From: Mycolicibacterium rhodesiae JS60
GTDB lineage: Bacteria > Actinomycetota > Actinomycetes > Mycobacteriales > Mycobacteriaceae
Reading direction: 5' to 3'
Assembly: GCA_000230935.2 (NCBI GenBank)
Contig: AGIQ01000001.1
Location: 1,302,001-1,366,000 of the forward strand
DNA length: 64,000 nt
Of this stretch, positions 1 through 8,504 are shown one piece after another (within the stretch, counting starts at the first letter, position 1; each line of letters opens with the position of its first letter). Position numbers and translations under genes: made by a program. Below the pieces are notes generated by a model. It had not been told where the DNA came from and searched no databases. It saw only the letters and a program-made list of their open reading frames with translations.

Positions 1-1127
1 GGGTCGCCGCGTTGCGAGGCCTGCTGGACCGCACCGGCGTCGCGCCGGAGGCCGTCGAGGACGTCATCGTCGGGCACTGCTATCCCAACAGCGAAGCACC
101 CGCCATCGGCCGGGTGATCGCCCTGGATGCCGGGCTGCCGGTGACGGTGCCCGGAATGCAGGTCGATCGCCGCTGTGGATCGGGACTGCAGGCCGTCATT
201 CAGGCCCATCTGCAAGTTGCCTCCGGGCAGAACGATCTTGTCGTCGCCGGTGGCGCGGAAAGCATGAGCAACGTTGCGTTCTACTCCACCGACATGCGCT
301 GGGGTGGCGGTCGTACCGGCGTGCGGATCCACGACGGACTAGCCCGCGGGCGCACCACTTCCGGTGGCAAGCATTATCCCGTACCCGGTGGCATGCTGGA
401 AACCGCCGAGAATCTGCGGCGTCAATACGATATCTCTCGGCAGGAGCAGGACGAACTCGCGGTCGCTTCACATCAGCGGGCCGTTGCTGCGCAGAAGAAT
501 GGCATTCTGGCCGAGGAGATCATCCCGGTTGCTGTGCGCACTCGGGCCGGTGAGGAACTGATCGCCGTCGATGAACACCCGCGAGCGGACACCACGATAG
601 CCTCCCTGGAAAAGCTCAAACCTATTCTGGGCAAACAGGATCCCGCTGCCACGGTGACCGCGGGCAACTCCAGCGGCCAGAACGATGCCGGGTCGATGTG
701 CATCGTGACCACGCCGCAGAAGGCCGCCGAGTTGGGACTCACGCCGCTGGTGCGGCTGGTCTCCTGGGGCGTCGCCGGGGTGGCGCCGAACGTGATGGGT
801 ATCGGGCCGGTGCCGGCCACCGAGGCTGCGCTGCGCAAGGTGGGGTTGGCGCTCAGTGACATTGACCTGATCGAACTCAACGAGGCCTTCGCCGCGCAGG
901 CGCTGGCCTGCATGCGGGAGTGGGGATTTGGCGCCTCCGATCTGGAAAGGACGAACGTCCACGGCTCCGGAATCTCACTAGGTCACCCAGTAGGGGCTAC
1001 CGGCGGGCGGATGCTCGCGACGCTGGCGCGCGAGCTGCACCGCCGAGACGGCCGCTATGGGCTGGAAACAATGTGCATCGGTGGTGGCCAGGGCCTGGCT
1101 GCAATCTTCGAAAGGGTGACCGGATGA
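1..1127 (+). CDS. Acetyl-CoA acetyltransferase (thiolase), 5' end cut by the window
   Basis: This is a thiolase that would cleave 3-ketoacyl-CoA (or condense acyl-CoAs) in beta-oxidation. The reading frame is open from base 3, so the true start lies before the window; about 375 codons are visible against a usual total near 390. The nucleophile Cys sits in the RRCGSG segment coded at about 168-185. Further along are the NEAFAAQ motif, GHPVGATGG with the catalytic His, and CIGGGQG with the second active-site Cys, so the enzyme looks intact. An acyl-CoA dehydrogenase follows 30 bases downstream on the same strand, which suggests a two-gene beta-oxidation unit. The exact substrate is unknown. Confidence 0.93.
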   Translation, partial: VAALRGLLDRTGVAPEAVEDVIVGHCYPNSEAPAIGRVIALDAGLPVTVPGMQVDRRCGSGLQAVIQAHLQVASGQNDLVVAGGAESMSNVAFYSTDMRWGGGRTGVRIHDGLARGRTTSGGKHYPVPGGMLETAENLRRQYDISRQEQDELAVASHQRAVAAQKNGILAEEIIPVAVRTRAGEELIAVDEHPRADTTIASLEKLKPILGKQDPAATVTAGNSSGQNDAGSMCIVTTPQKAAELGLTPLVRLVSWGVAGVAPNVMGIGPVPATEAALRKVGLALSDIDLIELNEAFAAQALACMREWGFGASDLERTNVHGSGISLGHPVGATGGRMLATLARELHRRDGRYGLETMCIGGGQGLAAIFERVTG

Positions 1128-1157
1128 CGCACAGCGAGAAGCGGAGCGGGATCGCGC

Positions 1158-2351
1158 ATGACTAAGCTGGCGCAGACGCTTGGCTTGACCGAACTCCAAA
1201 CTGAAATCATCTCGACGGTAAGGCAATTCGTCGACAAGGAGATCATTCCGGTCGCTCAGGAGCTCGAGCATGCCGATACCTATCCCCAGGCGATCATCGA
1301 CCAGATGCGCGAGATGGGATTATTCGGACTGATGATCCCCGAGGAATACGGCGGGCTAGGGGAGTCACTGCTCACGTACGCGCTGTGCGTCGAAGAGCTG
1401 GCCCGCGGCTGGATGAGCGTCTCAGGCGTCATCAACACCCACTTCATCGTGGCGTACCTGATCCGTCAGCACGGCACCGACGCACAGAAGCAGTACCACT
1501 TGCCCAAGATGGCCACCGGGGAGTCGCGCGGTGCCTTCTCGATGTCGGAGCCCGAGCTCGGTTCCGACGTGGCCGCCATTCGTACTCGGGCTAAACGTGA
1601 CGGCGACGGCAACTACACGATCGACGGTCAGAAGATGTGGCTGACCAATGGGGGCAGTTCGACACTGGTCGCGGCATTGGTACGCACCGACGAGGGAGCC
1701 GACAAGCCGCATCGCAACTTGACCGCGTTCCTCATCGAAAAGCCGTCGGGCTTTGGCGAAGTGAAGCCGGGGCTGCACATTCCGGGCAAGCTGGACAAGC
1801 TCGGGTACAAGGGCATCGACACCACCGAGCTGGTTTTCGACGGTTACCGGGCGAGCGCCGACGATGTGCTGGGTGGCAAGCCCGGACAGGGCTTCTTCCA
1901 GATGATGGACGGTGTCGAGGTGGGACGGGTCAACGTCTCAGCCCGCGCGTGCGGGGTCGGGATACGGGCGTTTGAATTGGCCGTCCGGTATGCCCAGCAG
2001 CGCAGCACTTTTGGCAAGCCCATCGCCGAGCATCAGGCGATCGCCTTCCAGTTGGCCGAGATGGCCACCAAAGTCGAAGCGGCTCATCTGATGATGGTCA
2101 ACGCGGCGCGGCTCAAGGATTCCGGCGAACGAAACGATGTGGCGGCGGGGATGGCCAAGTACCTGGCGAGTGAGTTCTGCGCCGAGGTCACCCAGCAGAG
2201 CTTCCGGATCCATGGCGGCTACGGCTATTCCAAGGAGTACGAGATCGAGCGCCTGATGCGTGATGCCCCGTTCCTGCTGATCGGTGAGGGCACCAGCGAG
2301 ATCCAGAAGCAGATCATCTCGAAGCGGTTGCTGGCCGACTACCGCATCTGA
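1158..2351 (+). CDS. Acyl-CoA dehydrogenase (FadE family)
   Basis: This is a 397-residue FAD-dependent acyl-CoA dehydrogenase of normal length that would introduce the alpha-beta double bond into an acyl-CoA. It has the FAD-contact segment FSMSEPELGSD, the WLTNG segment, the central-domain helix around RSTFGKPIAEHQAIAFQ, and the C-terminal GEGTSEIQ motif. The Glu near residue 376 of that motif is the usual catalytic base position, unlike the two FadE proteins near 16 and 20 kb, which have Gly there. The ATG at 1158 gives a full N-terminal helix. It follows the thiolase closely and probably shares its transcript. Confidence 0.93.
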   Translation: MTKLAQTLGLTELQTEIISTVRQFVDKEIIPVAQELEHADTYPQAIIDQMREMGLFGLMIPEEYGGLGESLLTYALCVEELARGWMSVSGVINTHFIVAYLIRQHGTDAQKQYHLPKMATGESRGAFSMSEPELGSDVAAIRTRAKRDGDGNYTIDGQKMWLTNGGSSTLVAALVRTDEGADKPHRNLTAFLIEKPSGFGEVKPGLHIPGKLDKLGYKGIDTTELVFDGYRASADDVLGGKPGQGFFQMMDGVEVGRVNVSARACGVGIRAFELAVRYAQQRSTFGKPIAEHQAIAFQLAEMATKVEAAHLMMVNAARLKDSGERNDVAAGMAKYLASEFCAEVTQQSFRIHGGYGYSKEYEIERLMRDAPFLLIGEGTSEIQKQIISKRLLADYRI

Positions 2352-2501
2352 CTCGCTGAAACTGCGAGCAATACAGGGAGTTTCGCGTTCAACCCGTGCG
2401 GGGAACGGGGCACGGAGCAGACAATGTCCACAACCGTTGACGCCGCCGGCCAGTGAGGCCGTGCGCTGATCGTGCGTTACATCGGTTGAACCGTCTGGCC
2501 T

Positions 2502-3209
2502 TCAGGACCCAACCAGAGTCGACCAGCAGATGTCGGTATGGACGGCCGCCAGGAGGAGGAGTTCTTCTTCGTCGCCGTTTCGGGCGACATCGTAAAGGCC
2601 GCGCTCGGTCATCCAAATCAACCATGCTGCGGTCCGCGCCGGATCCACTGCGCGCCAATGATGTTTGTTCTGCGCCACAGTGATTCGATCAGCGACGCTT
2701 CTCGTGAGGCTGCCCCACATGCGTTCTATCCGTGCTCGTATCCGGGCATCGGAGGCAGCCGAGTCGGCCGAGGCCACCATCACCGTGCGGTGTTTCCAGT
2801 AGAAGCGAAACAGGTCTTCGGTGGCTGCCAGCATCGCGTCTTTGGTCATGGCGTCGTCGTCGGCCATCCATTTGAGGGCGTTGGTTTCGAACGTCTCGAA
2901 AACATCTTCGGCGAGAGCGCCGACCAGGTCGGTCTTGTCGTCGAAATGGTAATAGAACGTCGAACGGGCCACCCCCGACTGCTCTAGCAAGCGTTCGATG
3001 CTGAGCTCGGCGTACGTGCCATCCTCGAGAGCCTGTTCGACAGCGTCGAGGAGACGCCGCTGCAAGCGCGACTTGTTGGCCACCCGCCTGCCGCGACGCG
3101 GCTCGAAGGCAGAGACGGTCACGCGGTCAGTGTAGGCATCCGTAGGCAATCGCCTCGGTGCGACGAGGCTGCCGGAGGACGAATTCCCTCGAGTCGATCG
3201 ATCGCGCAT
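2502..3209 (-). CDS. TetR-family transcriptional regulator
   Basis: This is a predicted dimeric DNA-binding repressor of 235 residues from the ATG at 3209. The helix-turn-helix reads SIERLLEQSGVARSTFYYHF, typical of TetR proteins; the rest is a helical ligand domain with no recognisable specificity. The first 45 or so residues are basic and unusually long for the family. A GTG at 3122 would give a more typical 206-residue protein, so the start is uncertain. The gene is divergent from the membrane protein/P450/kinase operon at 3368. Two perfect 13-base palindromes lie in the shared promoter region at 3242-3280, so autoregulation plus control of that operon is likely. Confidence 0.88.
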   Translation of the reverse strand: MRDRSTRGNSSSGSLVAPRRLPTDAYTDRVTVSAFEPRRGRRVANKSRLQRRLLDAVEQALEDGTYAELSIERLLEQSGVARSTFYYHFDDKTDLVGALAEDVFETFETNALKWMADDDAMTKDAMLAATEDLFRFYWKHRTVMVASADSAASDARIRARIERMWGSLTRSVADRITVAQNKHHWRAVDPARTAAWLIWMTERGLYDVARNGDEEELLLLAAVHTDICWSTLVGS

Positions 3210-3241
3210 GAACCGACGGTAGCCCCACGCAGAACTTAATA

Positions 3242-3280
3242 GAACTTCAAGTTCGATCGACGAATTCGAACTTCAAGTTC
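3242..3280. promoter_or_regulatory. Tandem TetR-type operator, two GAACTTCAAGTTC palindromes
   Basis: Two identical copies of GAACTTCAAGTTC lie at 3242-3254 and 3268-3280, with centres 26 bases apart. Each is a perfect inverted repeat around a single central base. An extra half site GAACTT occurs at 3232-3237. They sit 33 bases before the TetR ATG and about 90 bases before the GTG of the divergent gene, in an AT-richer stretch ending in a possible -10 (TATATG at 3290-3295). The natural reading is the operator of the adjacent TetR protein. Confidence 0.75.
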
Positions 3281-3367
3281 AACTTTGTCTATATGCTGTC
3301 CACCGCGGAGTGATGCGGGCCACCTCGGCAAGGCGGCCGCGGATGGACGAAAGGATGGGCTCAAGAC

Positions 3368-4156
3368 GTGGACACGGATCGCAGAGTGGACCTGCGGATA
3401 CAGAAAATCGCTGCATGGAGCGGCATGGTCCTGGTCGTGACCTTCATCGGCGGATGGTGGTTGTTGGCGGGATACGTTCCGCCCCCCTCGCCCAAAGCGG
3501 GTCCCGATGAGATTGCGGCGTTCTTCGCCGAGAATCCGGTGAGGATCAAGATCGGCCTGATGGCTTGCCTGGTCGGTTCGGCCTTTCTGGCGCCGTTCAC
3601 CGCCGTAATCAGCACCCAGATCAAGCGAATCGAGGGGCGCCACAAGACCATCAGCTACACCCAGATCGTGGCGGGCACCGGCGTTGCGGTCGGCTTCACG
3701 ATGGGCCTGATCCTCTGGTACGGAGCCGTCTACCGTCCGCTTGAAGACCCGGCGATCACTCAGCGGCTCAACGACCTCGCGTGGTTCATCTGGGTCAGTT
3801 GGGCATATCTGCCAGCCGCTCAAACGATCGCCTTCGGCGTCGCGGTGCTCTTGGACAAGCGCCCCGATCCAGTCTTTCCGCGGTGGCTGGGCTACCTCAG
3901 CTTCTCTTGTGCGGTGCTCTACTTACCGGGAGGACTAGCGGTCTTCTTCTTTTCCGGACCGTTCGCGTGGAACGGCCTGATCACGTGGTGGTTCCTTGTC
4001 GTCGCTTACCTCGTGTGGGTTCTGGCCACCATTTGGGCTCTGGTCTACCGGGCGATCCCCCACCAGCAACGCGAAGAGGCGGCGCTCTTCGCTGCCACAG
4101 CGGGCAATCGACCGCCAAGCGGGCAGGTCGGCCAGCCTCAGCCCACGACGACCTAA
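3368..4156 (+). CDS. Six-helix membrane protein, first of three paralogues in the window
   Basis: This is a 262-residue integral membrane protein with about six hydrophobic segments: near residues 16-36, 61-80, 96-118, 137-160, 175-195 and 207-230. It has the motifs FPRWLGYLSF and PFAWNG in its second half. Related proteins at 15261 and 39306 keep the same FPRW and AWNG motifs and similar length, so this is a small paralogous family. Its function is not known to me. It starts at GTG 3368 and ends 22 bases before a P450 gene, as the first gene of that operon. Each copy lies beside oxygenase or acyl-CoA genes, so a role in uptake or membrane handling of a lipophilic substrate is an inference only. 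Confidence 0.8.
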   Translation: MDTDRRVDLRIQKIAAWSGMVLVVTFIGGWWLLAGYVPPPSPKAGPDEIAAFFAENPVRIKIGLMACLVGSAFLAPFTAVISTQIKRIEGRHKTISYTQIVAGTGVAVGFTMGLILWYGAVYRPLEDPAITQRLNDLAWFIWVSWAYLPAAQTIAFGVAVLLDKRPDPVFPRWLGYLSFSCAVLYLPGGLAVFFFSGPFAWNGLITWWFLVVAYLVWVLATIWALVYRAIPHQQREEAALFAATAGNRPPSGQVGQPQPTTT

Positions 4157-4178
4157 CTCTCCCTAGGAATTCGAACGC

Positions 4179-5441
4179 ATGACAGATTTCTCTGCACCGG
4201 TCAGTAGTCCAGCGGAAACGATCCGCAAGCTAACCACCCCCCAAGGCATCGCCGACCCGCACCCGCTGTACGAGGTTCTGCGTGAACATTCGCCCGTGTA
4301 CGGCTTGGTTGACTATCCCGTGGGCTCGATTCCGGGCCAGGACGACCCAGTTACCGCGTGGGCGGTGCTCACCCACGAGCAGGTCACCGAGGTGCTGCGG
4401 GATCCGGCCACCTACTCCTCGCGCGATCCCAATCAGGATCCCGTCGACGCCCCCAGCATCGTCTTCGGGCGCAACGACCCGCCCGTGCACACCGCCGAAC
4501 GGAAGCTGGCCAACCAGGCCTTCACCCGCCAACGCGTCAACGCCCTGCGCCCGTGGCTGGAGGAGTACATCGGGGGCCTCGTCGACAGCCTTCCCGTCAA
4601 CGAGGACGTCGATGTCATGCAGGCGCTCTCGTTCGGAACCCCCAGTGTGGTGATGACGCGATTCTTCGGCACCCCCGTCGCCGATGCGGCACGCTACCGC
4701 GGTTGGGCGCAGGCCTTCATGCTCTCCGGGGAGATGACGCCCGAGGAACGGTTCGCCTCGCACATGGAGATGGCGGGCTACTTCTGGGAGCTGGCCGGCG
4801 CGCGCCGGGAAGCGGGGACGGTCAAGGGCCCTGACTCCTACGACTTCATCGATGCTCTCGTGCACGCCGAGGACGACGGTGAGCAGCTTCCGTTGCAGGA
4901 GATCCTCCGTTACTGCGTCACCGTTCTGGCCGGTGGCGCCGAAACGTCGATGTACCTGATCGGCAACCTGTTGCGCGGCATGGCCGAGCGTCCTGAGATC
5001 GCGGCCCAAGTGCGGAAAGACCGCACCCGCGTGTTGCCCTACATCCAGGAGACGATCCGGCTCACCGGCCCCGCGCAACGCCTGTTTCGGGTTACTACCC
5101 GCGAGACCATTCTGGGCGGCAAGGTTATCGGAGAAGGGGAGCGGGTCGCCGTGTTTTTCGGGGCGGCCAACATCGATCCGGCTGTCTTCGAGGAGCCGCT
5201 GGAGTTTCAGCTCGACCGCGCCAATAGCAACCGACATCTGTCCTTCGGGCTCGGGGCGCACTACTGCCTGGGTGCTCCGCTGGCGCTGCTCACCGGAGAG
5301 GTGCTGATGAATGCGGTGCTCGATCGCTTCGACGGTGTCGAGTACGTCGATGAGCTACCCCAGAAGCAGGCTGCCACCTTGCTGATAAACGGCTTCTCGA
5401 GACTTCCGTTGCGATTTGCGCGGGCGGAGGTGACAGCGTGA
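4179..5441 (+). CDS. Cytochrome P450 monooxygenase
   Basis: This is a 420-residue soluble P450 that would hydroxylate a lipophilic substrate using electrons from a ferredoxin. The heme-binding segment FGLGAHYCLG carries the thiolate Cys at residue 363. The I-helix has LAGGAETS (oxygen activation) and the K-helix has ETIR (ExxR). Length and motif order match bacterial class I P450s. No ferredoxin or reductase lies in this operon, so partners must come from elsewhere, for example the ferredoxins at 25575 or 41091 or the reductase at 32435. Its stop overlaps the next start in a GTGA at 5438-5441, so it is translationally coupled to a kinase-fold gene. Confidence 0.95.
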   Translation: MTDFSAPVSSPAETIRKLTTPQGIADPHPLYEVLREHSPVYGLVDYPVGSIPGQDDPVTAWAVLTHEQVTEVLRDPATYSSRDPNQDPVDAPSIVFGRNDPPVHTAERKLANQAFTRQRVNALRPWLEEYIGGLVDSLPVNEDVDVMQALSFGTPSVVMTRFFGTPVADAARYRGWAQAFMLSGEMTPEERFASHMEMAGYFWELAGARREAGTVKGPDSYDFIDALVHAEDDGEQLPLQEILRYCVTVLAGGAETSMYLIGNLLRGMAERPEIAAQVRKDRTRVLPYIQETIRLTGPAQRLFRVTTRETILGGKVIGEGERVAVFFGAANIDPAVFEEPLEFQLDRANSNRHLSFGLGAHYCLGAPLALLTGEVLMNAVLDRFDGVEYVDELPQKQAATLLINGFSRLPLRFARAEVTA

Positions 5442-6484
5442 CGGTGAGCATTCCGCGGGGCGAGAAGGATCTCGACGACGCCTGGATCAGTGACGTTTTC
5501 GGCTCACCCGTGCGGATCACCGCGATGGAGGGTGTCGGCGTGGGAGCCGCTTTCGCCTGCCAGCTGTATCGGCTGTTTCTCGACGGGCCTGATTCGGTCC
5601 CAGGTTCGGTGGTGGTGAAGCTGCCCGTCGAAGGCGAGATCCGCGCAGTCGTCGACGGTATCGGCGCGTACGGCCGCGAGGTCGTGTTCTATCGCGAGAT
5701 CTCAGGTCAGCTGCCGGTTCGAACCCCACGCGCCTACGCAGCGGCGCAGGCGACCGACAACACCGACTTCGTGTTGGTCATCGAGGATCTGACTGACTGC
5801 GAACCTGTCGACCAAGTTGACGGACTCACCATGCCGCAAGCCGAAGCCGCCGTGGATGCGCTGGCCCGCTTGCACGCCTGGTCCTGGGGCCGTACGGATC
5901 TGCTCGACGGGTACGCCGACCAGTTCTGGCCCATCGACTCCGAACCGGGCACGGCACTGCAAAAGCAGTACGGAGCACTGTTCGCACACGTATGGACGGC
6001 GCGTCGCGATGCGTTCAGCGAGTTGCTTGGGCCCGCGGCCCAACGCGTCGGAGATCATTTCGCGCAGTTGCAGCCCGAACTCGTCGCCCAGCTCGCGGCG
6101 CCGAGATGTCTGACCCACGGCGAGTTGCGCGCCGACAACATGTTCGTCGACGGCTCAGGTGAGCCGGTGTTCTTCGACTTTCAGGCCGCCCAGCAGGAAT
6201 GCGGTGTTCGTGAGTTGCAGTACCTGATCGGGACGAGCCTGCCCGAGGACACCCTCGCCAGGGTCGAGGACGTGCTCCTGGAGCGGTACGTCGCCGGCCT
6301 GCATGACGCGGGTGTCGACTACGCTGTCGCGGCGGCGCGCGAACAATACTGGGCCGCAACAACATACAATCTAATGTGGCCGGTTATGGCGTGCGTGCGT
6401 TGGGATGCTGCCTCAGACCGTGGCAGGGCCACGCTGGAGACGATGACTCGTCGACTGGGCGCCGCAATCGAGCGCCAAGCATGA
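5438..6484 (+). CDS. Phosphotransferase of the aminoglycoside-phosphotransferase fold (1)
   Basis: This is a 348-residue protein of the APH/choline kinase-like fold. The Brenner catalytic loop reads THGELRADN (catalytic Asp near residue 232), followed by the metal-binding FFDFQ segment about 20 residues later. The substrate is unlikely to be an antibiotic given the context. In other bacteria and in mammals (LvaA, ACAD10/11), related kinases phosphorylate hydroxyacyl-CoA intermediates, which would fit a position directly after a hydroxylating P450. It overlaps the P450 by four bases at its start and the next kinase by ATGA at 6481-6484, so three products are probably made in fixed ratio. Confidence 0.85.
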   Translation: MTVSIPRGEKDLDDAWISDVFGSPVRITAMEGVGVGAAFACQLYRLFLDGPDSVPGSVVVKLPVEGEIRAVVDGIGAYGREVVFYREISGQLPVRTPRAYAAAQATDNTDFVLVIEDLTDCEPVDQVDGLTMPQAEAAVDALARLHAWSWGRTDLLDGYADQFWPIDSEPGTALQKQYGALFAHVWTARRDAFSELLGPAAQRVGDHFAQLQPELVAQLAAPRCLTHGELRADNMFVDGSGEPVFFDFQAAQQECGVRELQYLIGTSLPEDTLARVEDVLLERYVAGLHDAGVDYAVAAAREQYWAATTYNLMWPVMACVRWDAASDRGRATLETMTRRLGAAIERQA

Positions 6485-7620
6485 CCGTTCAAGACCTGTC
6501 GTCGTTCGAGGCCGCCGTGCGCCAGGCGTACGCCAACGAGGAGAGGTTGGCGGGACCCGTCCACGAGCTTGATCAACTGCCGTTCACTTATGAGAACTTG
6601 ACAACCCGATGGTTGAGCAACCTGCTCGGTGTACACGTCACGGGGTTTCGAGCCGACGAGGCTGATGATCTCGGCCGGGGCCACACCCGCATCTGGCTGG
6701 AGTACGCCGACGGCGTGTCGGGGCCTCCCTCGGTGTTCTGCAAGGACTCTCAACGCCTCAAGCTGCGGATCTTCAACGCGTTCCTGATTTCAGGCGAGGT
6801 CCAGTTCTACAACGACATCCAACCGGTACTGGGCGTCGAGACGCCGAAGTGCATCCACGTCGGATACAACGCCGAAACCCACAACTCGCTGCTGATCTTC
6901 AGTGACTTGCGCGAACACGGTCTGACGTTCTGTACGGAAAAGGACTACGTATCAAGGGAACTCGCTGAGGGGCAGGTTCGGCACCTTGCGGCTGTTCATG
7001 CTCGGTTCTGGAATGTCATGGACTCCGATCCGGTGATGACTGCGCTGCGTCCGTTTCGTAACGTCTTTTATAGCGTCAACGCGATCTTCGCCGATGACTT
7101 CGGCTCGGCGGTGATGAACGGGTTTCATGCTGCGGCTGATGCGATCCCAGAGTCGGTGAAAACACGCTCCGATGAGGTCTGGCCGTGTGTACAGCGTGCA
7201 CTCGAGGCGCAATTCGCGGCCCAGCCCACACTCACCCACAACGATTCGCATATCGACAACTGGTACCCGTCGCCATCTGGCGGGCACCTACGACTGGGGG
7301 ACTGGCAGATCGTCGCCCGCGGGGATCTCTGTTTCGACCTCGCCCTGACAGTCGCCACCTCGCCGACGGTCGAGGACCGCAGAGCGTGGGAACGCGACTT
7401 GATCCGGCTGTACATCGAGGAGCTCGCCGCTGGTGGAGGCCCCCGCTTGACGTTCGACGCGGTGTGGAATCGCTACCGAGCTCAGCTGTTCATGGTGCTG
7501 GCCTGGTGGACACCGACGGTCAAATCCGATGTCGACTTCGAATTCCACGATCTCAGTGGAACATTCGACATCATTCGCCGGATCAGCACTGCGATCGACG
7601 ACCTTGACGCATTCGCCTGA
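6481..7620 (+). CDS. Phosphotransferase of the aminoglycoside-phosphotransferase fold (2)
   Basis: This is a second, clearly divergent kinase-fold protein of 379 residues. The catalytic loop reads THNDSHIDN (His at 253) and the metal-binding motif LGDWQ (Asp at 274) follows. The start is the ATG at 6481 that overlaps the previous stop; an upstream in-frame start exists but would lie inside the first kinase gene. Two APH-fold genes in tandem after a P450 suggest either a heteromeric kinase or successive phosphorylations. The family ranges from antibiotic kinases to hydroxyacyl-CoA kinases; the context favours lipid or acyl-CoA metabolism. It ends 10 bases before the convergent AAA ATPase gene. 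Confidence 0.85.
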   Translation: MTVQDLSSFEAAVRQAYANEERLAGPVHELDQLPFTYENLTTRWLSNLLGVHVTGFRADEADDLGRGHTRIWLEYADGVSGPPSVFCKDSQRLKLRIFNAFLISGEVQFYNDIQPVLGVETPKCIHVGYNAETHNSLLIFSDLREHGLTFCTEKDYVSRELAEGQVRHLAAVHARFWNVMDSDPVMTALRPFRNVFYSVNAIFADDFGSAVMNGFHAAADAIPESVKTRSDEVWPCVQRALEAQFAAQPTLTHNDSHIDNWYPSPSGGHLRLGDWQIVARGDLCFDLALTVATSPTVEDRRAWERDLIRLYIEELAAGGGPRLTFDAVWNRYRAQLFMVLAWWTPTVKSDVDFEFHDLSGTFDIIRRISTAIDDLDAFA

Positions 7621-7630
7621 GCGCGCACCA

Positions 7631-8476
7631 CTAGCGTTCCACCAGGTAGGCGTCGACCATCGTGATCAAACCGGCTCGCGATACCGCATCATCGGTCAGC
7701 GGCCCGACGATCGCGGCGATCGCCGCATCACGAAGCGACAGACCATTGGCGATCAGGACACCCGCCGATACCAGCGCTCGGGGCGAGGCGACTTCGCGTA
7801 GATCCTCATCCTCCAGTCTGCGGATCGCCTGTCCGAGGCGTACCAAGCCCGCGGCGGCGTTCTCGTCGATCCCGGCCTCGTGGCGGATCACCTGCTGCTC
7901 CACCTCTGGCGGGGGGAAGCCCAGCTCGATGGCCACCATGCGCTGGCGGGTCGAGACCTTCAGGTCCTTGAGAACGCTCTGGTACCCGGGGTTGTAGGAA
8001 ACGACGAGGCAGAAGTCCTTGGAGGCGCTGATCCGCACGTCGCCGAGGCGTTCGAGGGAGAGTTCGCGTCGGTGGTCGGCCAGCGAATGGATGGCGACGG
8101 TGCTGTCGGCTCGGGCTTCGACAACCTCGTCCAGGTAGCAGATCCCGCCATGGCGGGCCGCCAGCGTGAGCGGACCGTCGACCCACACGGTCTCTCCACC
8201 CTGCAACACATACCGCCCCACCAAGTCGGACGCGGTGATGTCCTCATGACAGGACACGCTGAACATGCGCACACCCAGCCGTTCGGCCATGTGCTCGACC
8301 AGACGGGTTTTGCCGCACCCGGTCGGTCCCTTGAGCATGATCGGGAGACCCCCACGGAAGGCGGCGGTGAAGACCTCGACCTCGTTGTGCACGGGAAGAT
8401 AGAACGGATGGGCGCTGTCGATTTCTCGCCACTCGTCGTCCACTGTCGCCGTGGCTCCGAGTTGGTCGTTATTCAT
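7631..8476 (-). CDS. MoxR-class AAA+ ATPase, CbbQ/NirQ/NorQ type
   Basis: This is a 281-residue AAA+ ATPase. Walker A is GPTGCGKT at residues 50-57 and Walker B is ICYLDEV near 112-118. CbbQ and NorQ proteins work with a VWA-domain partner to remodel or activate metalloenzymes (Rubisco; nitric oxide reductase). The VWA partner lies directly upstream (8505-10241), giving the classic ATPase/VWA pair, but neither Rubisco nor NO reductase genes are in the window. The target is therefore unknown. Neighbouring candidates are the AveC-like membrane protein and the convergent P450, but this is only inference. Confidence 0.88.
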   Translation of the reverse strand: MNNDQLGATATVDDEWREIDSAHPFYLPVHNEVEVFTAAFRGGLPIMLKGPTGCGKTRLVEHMAERLGVRMFSVSCHEDITASDLVGRYVLQGGETVWVDGPLTLAARHGGICYLDEVVEARADSTVAIHSLADHRRELSLERLGDVRISASKDFCLVVSYNPGYQSVLKDLKVSTRQRMVAIELGFPPPEVEQQVIRHEAGIDENAAAGLVRLGQAIRRLEDEDLREVASPRALVSAGVLIANGLSLRDAAIAAIVGPLTDDAVSRAGLITMVDAYLVER

Positions 8477-8504
8477 TGTGCTTAGTTCCTTACGTTGTCG
8501 GATA

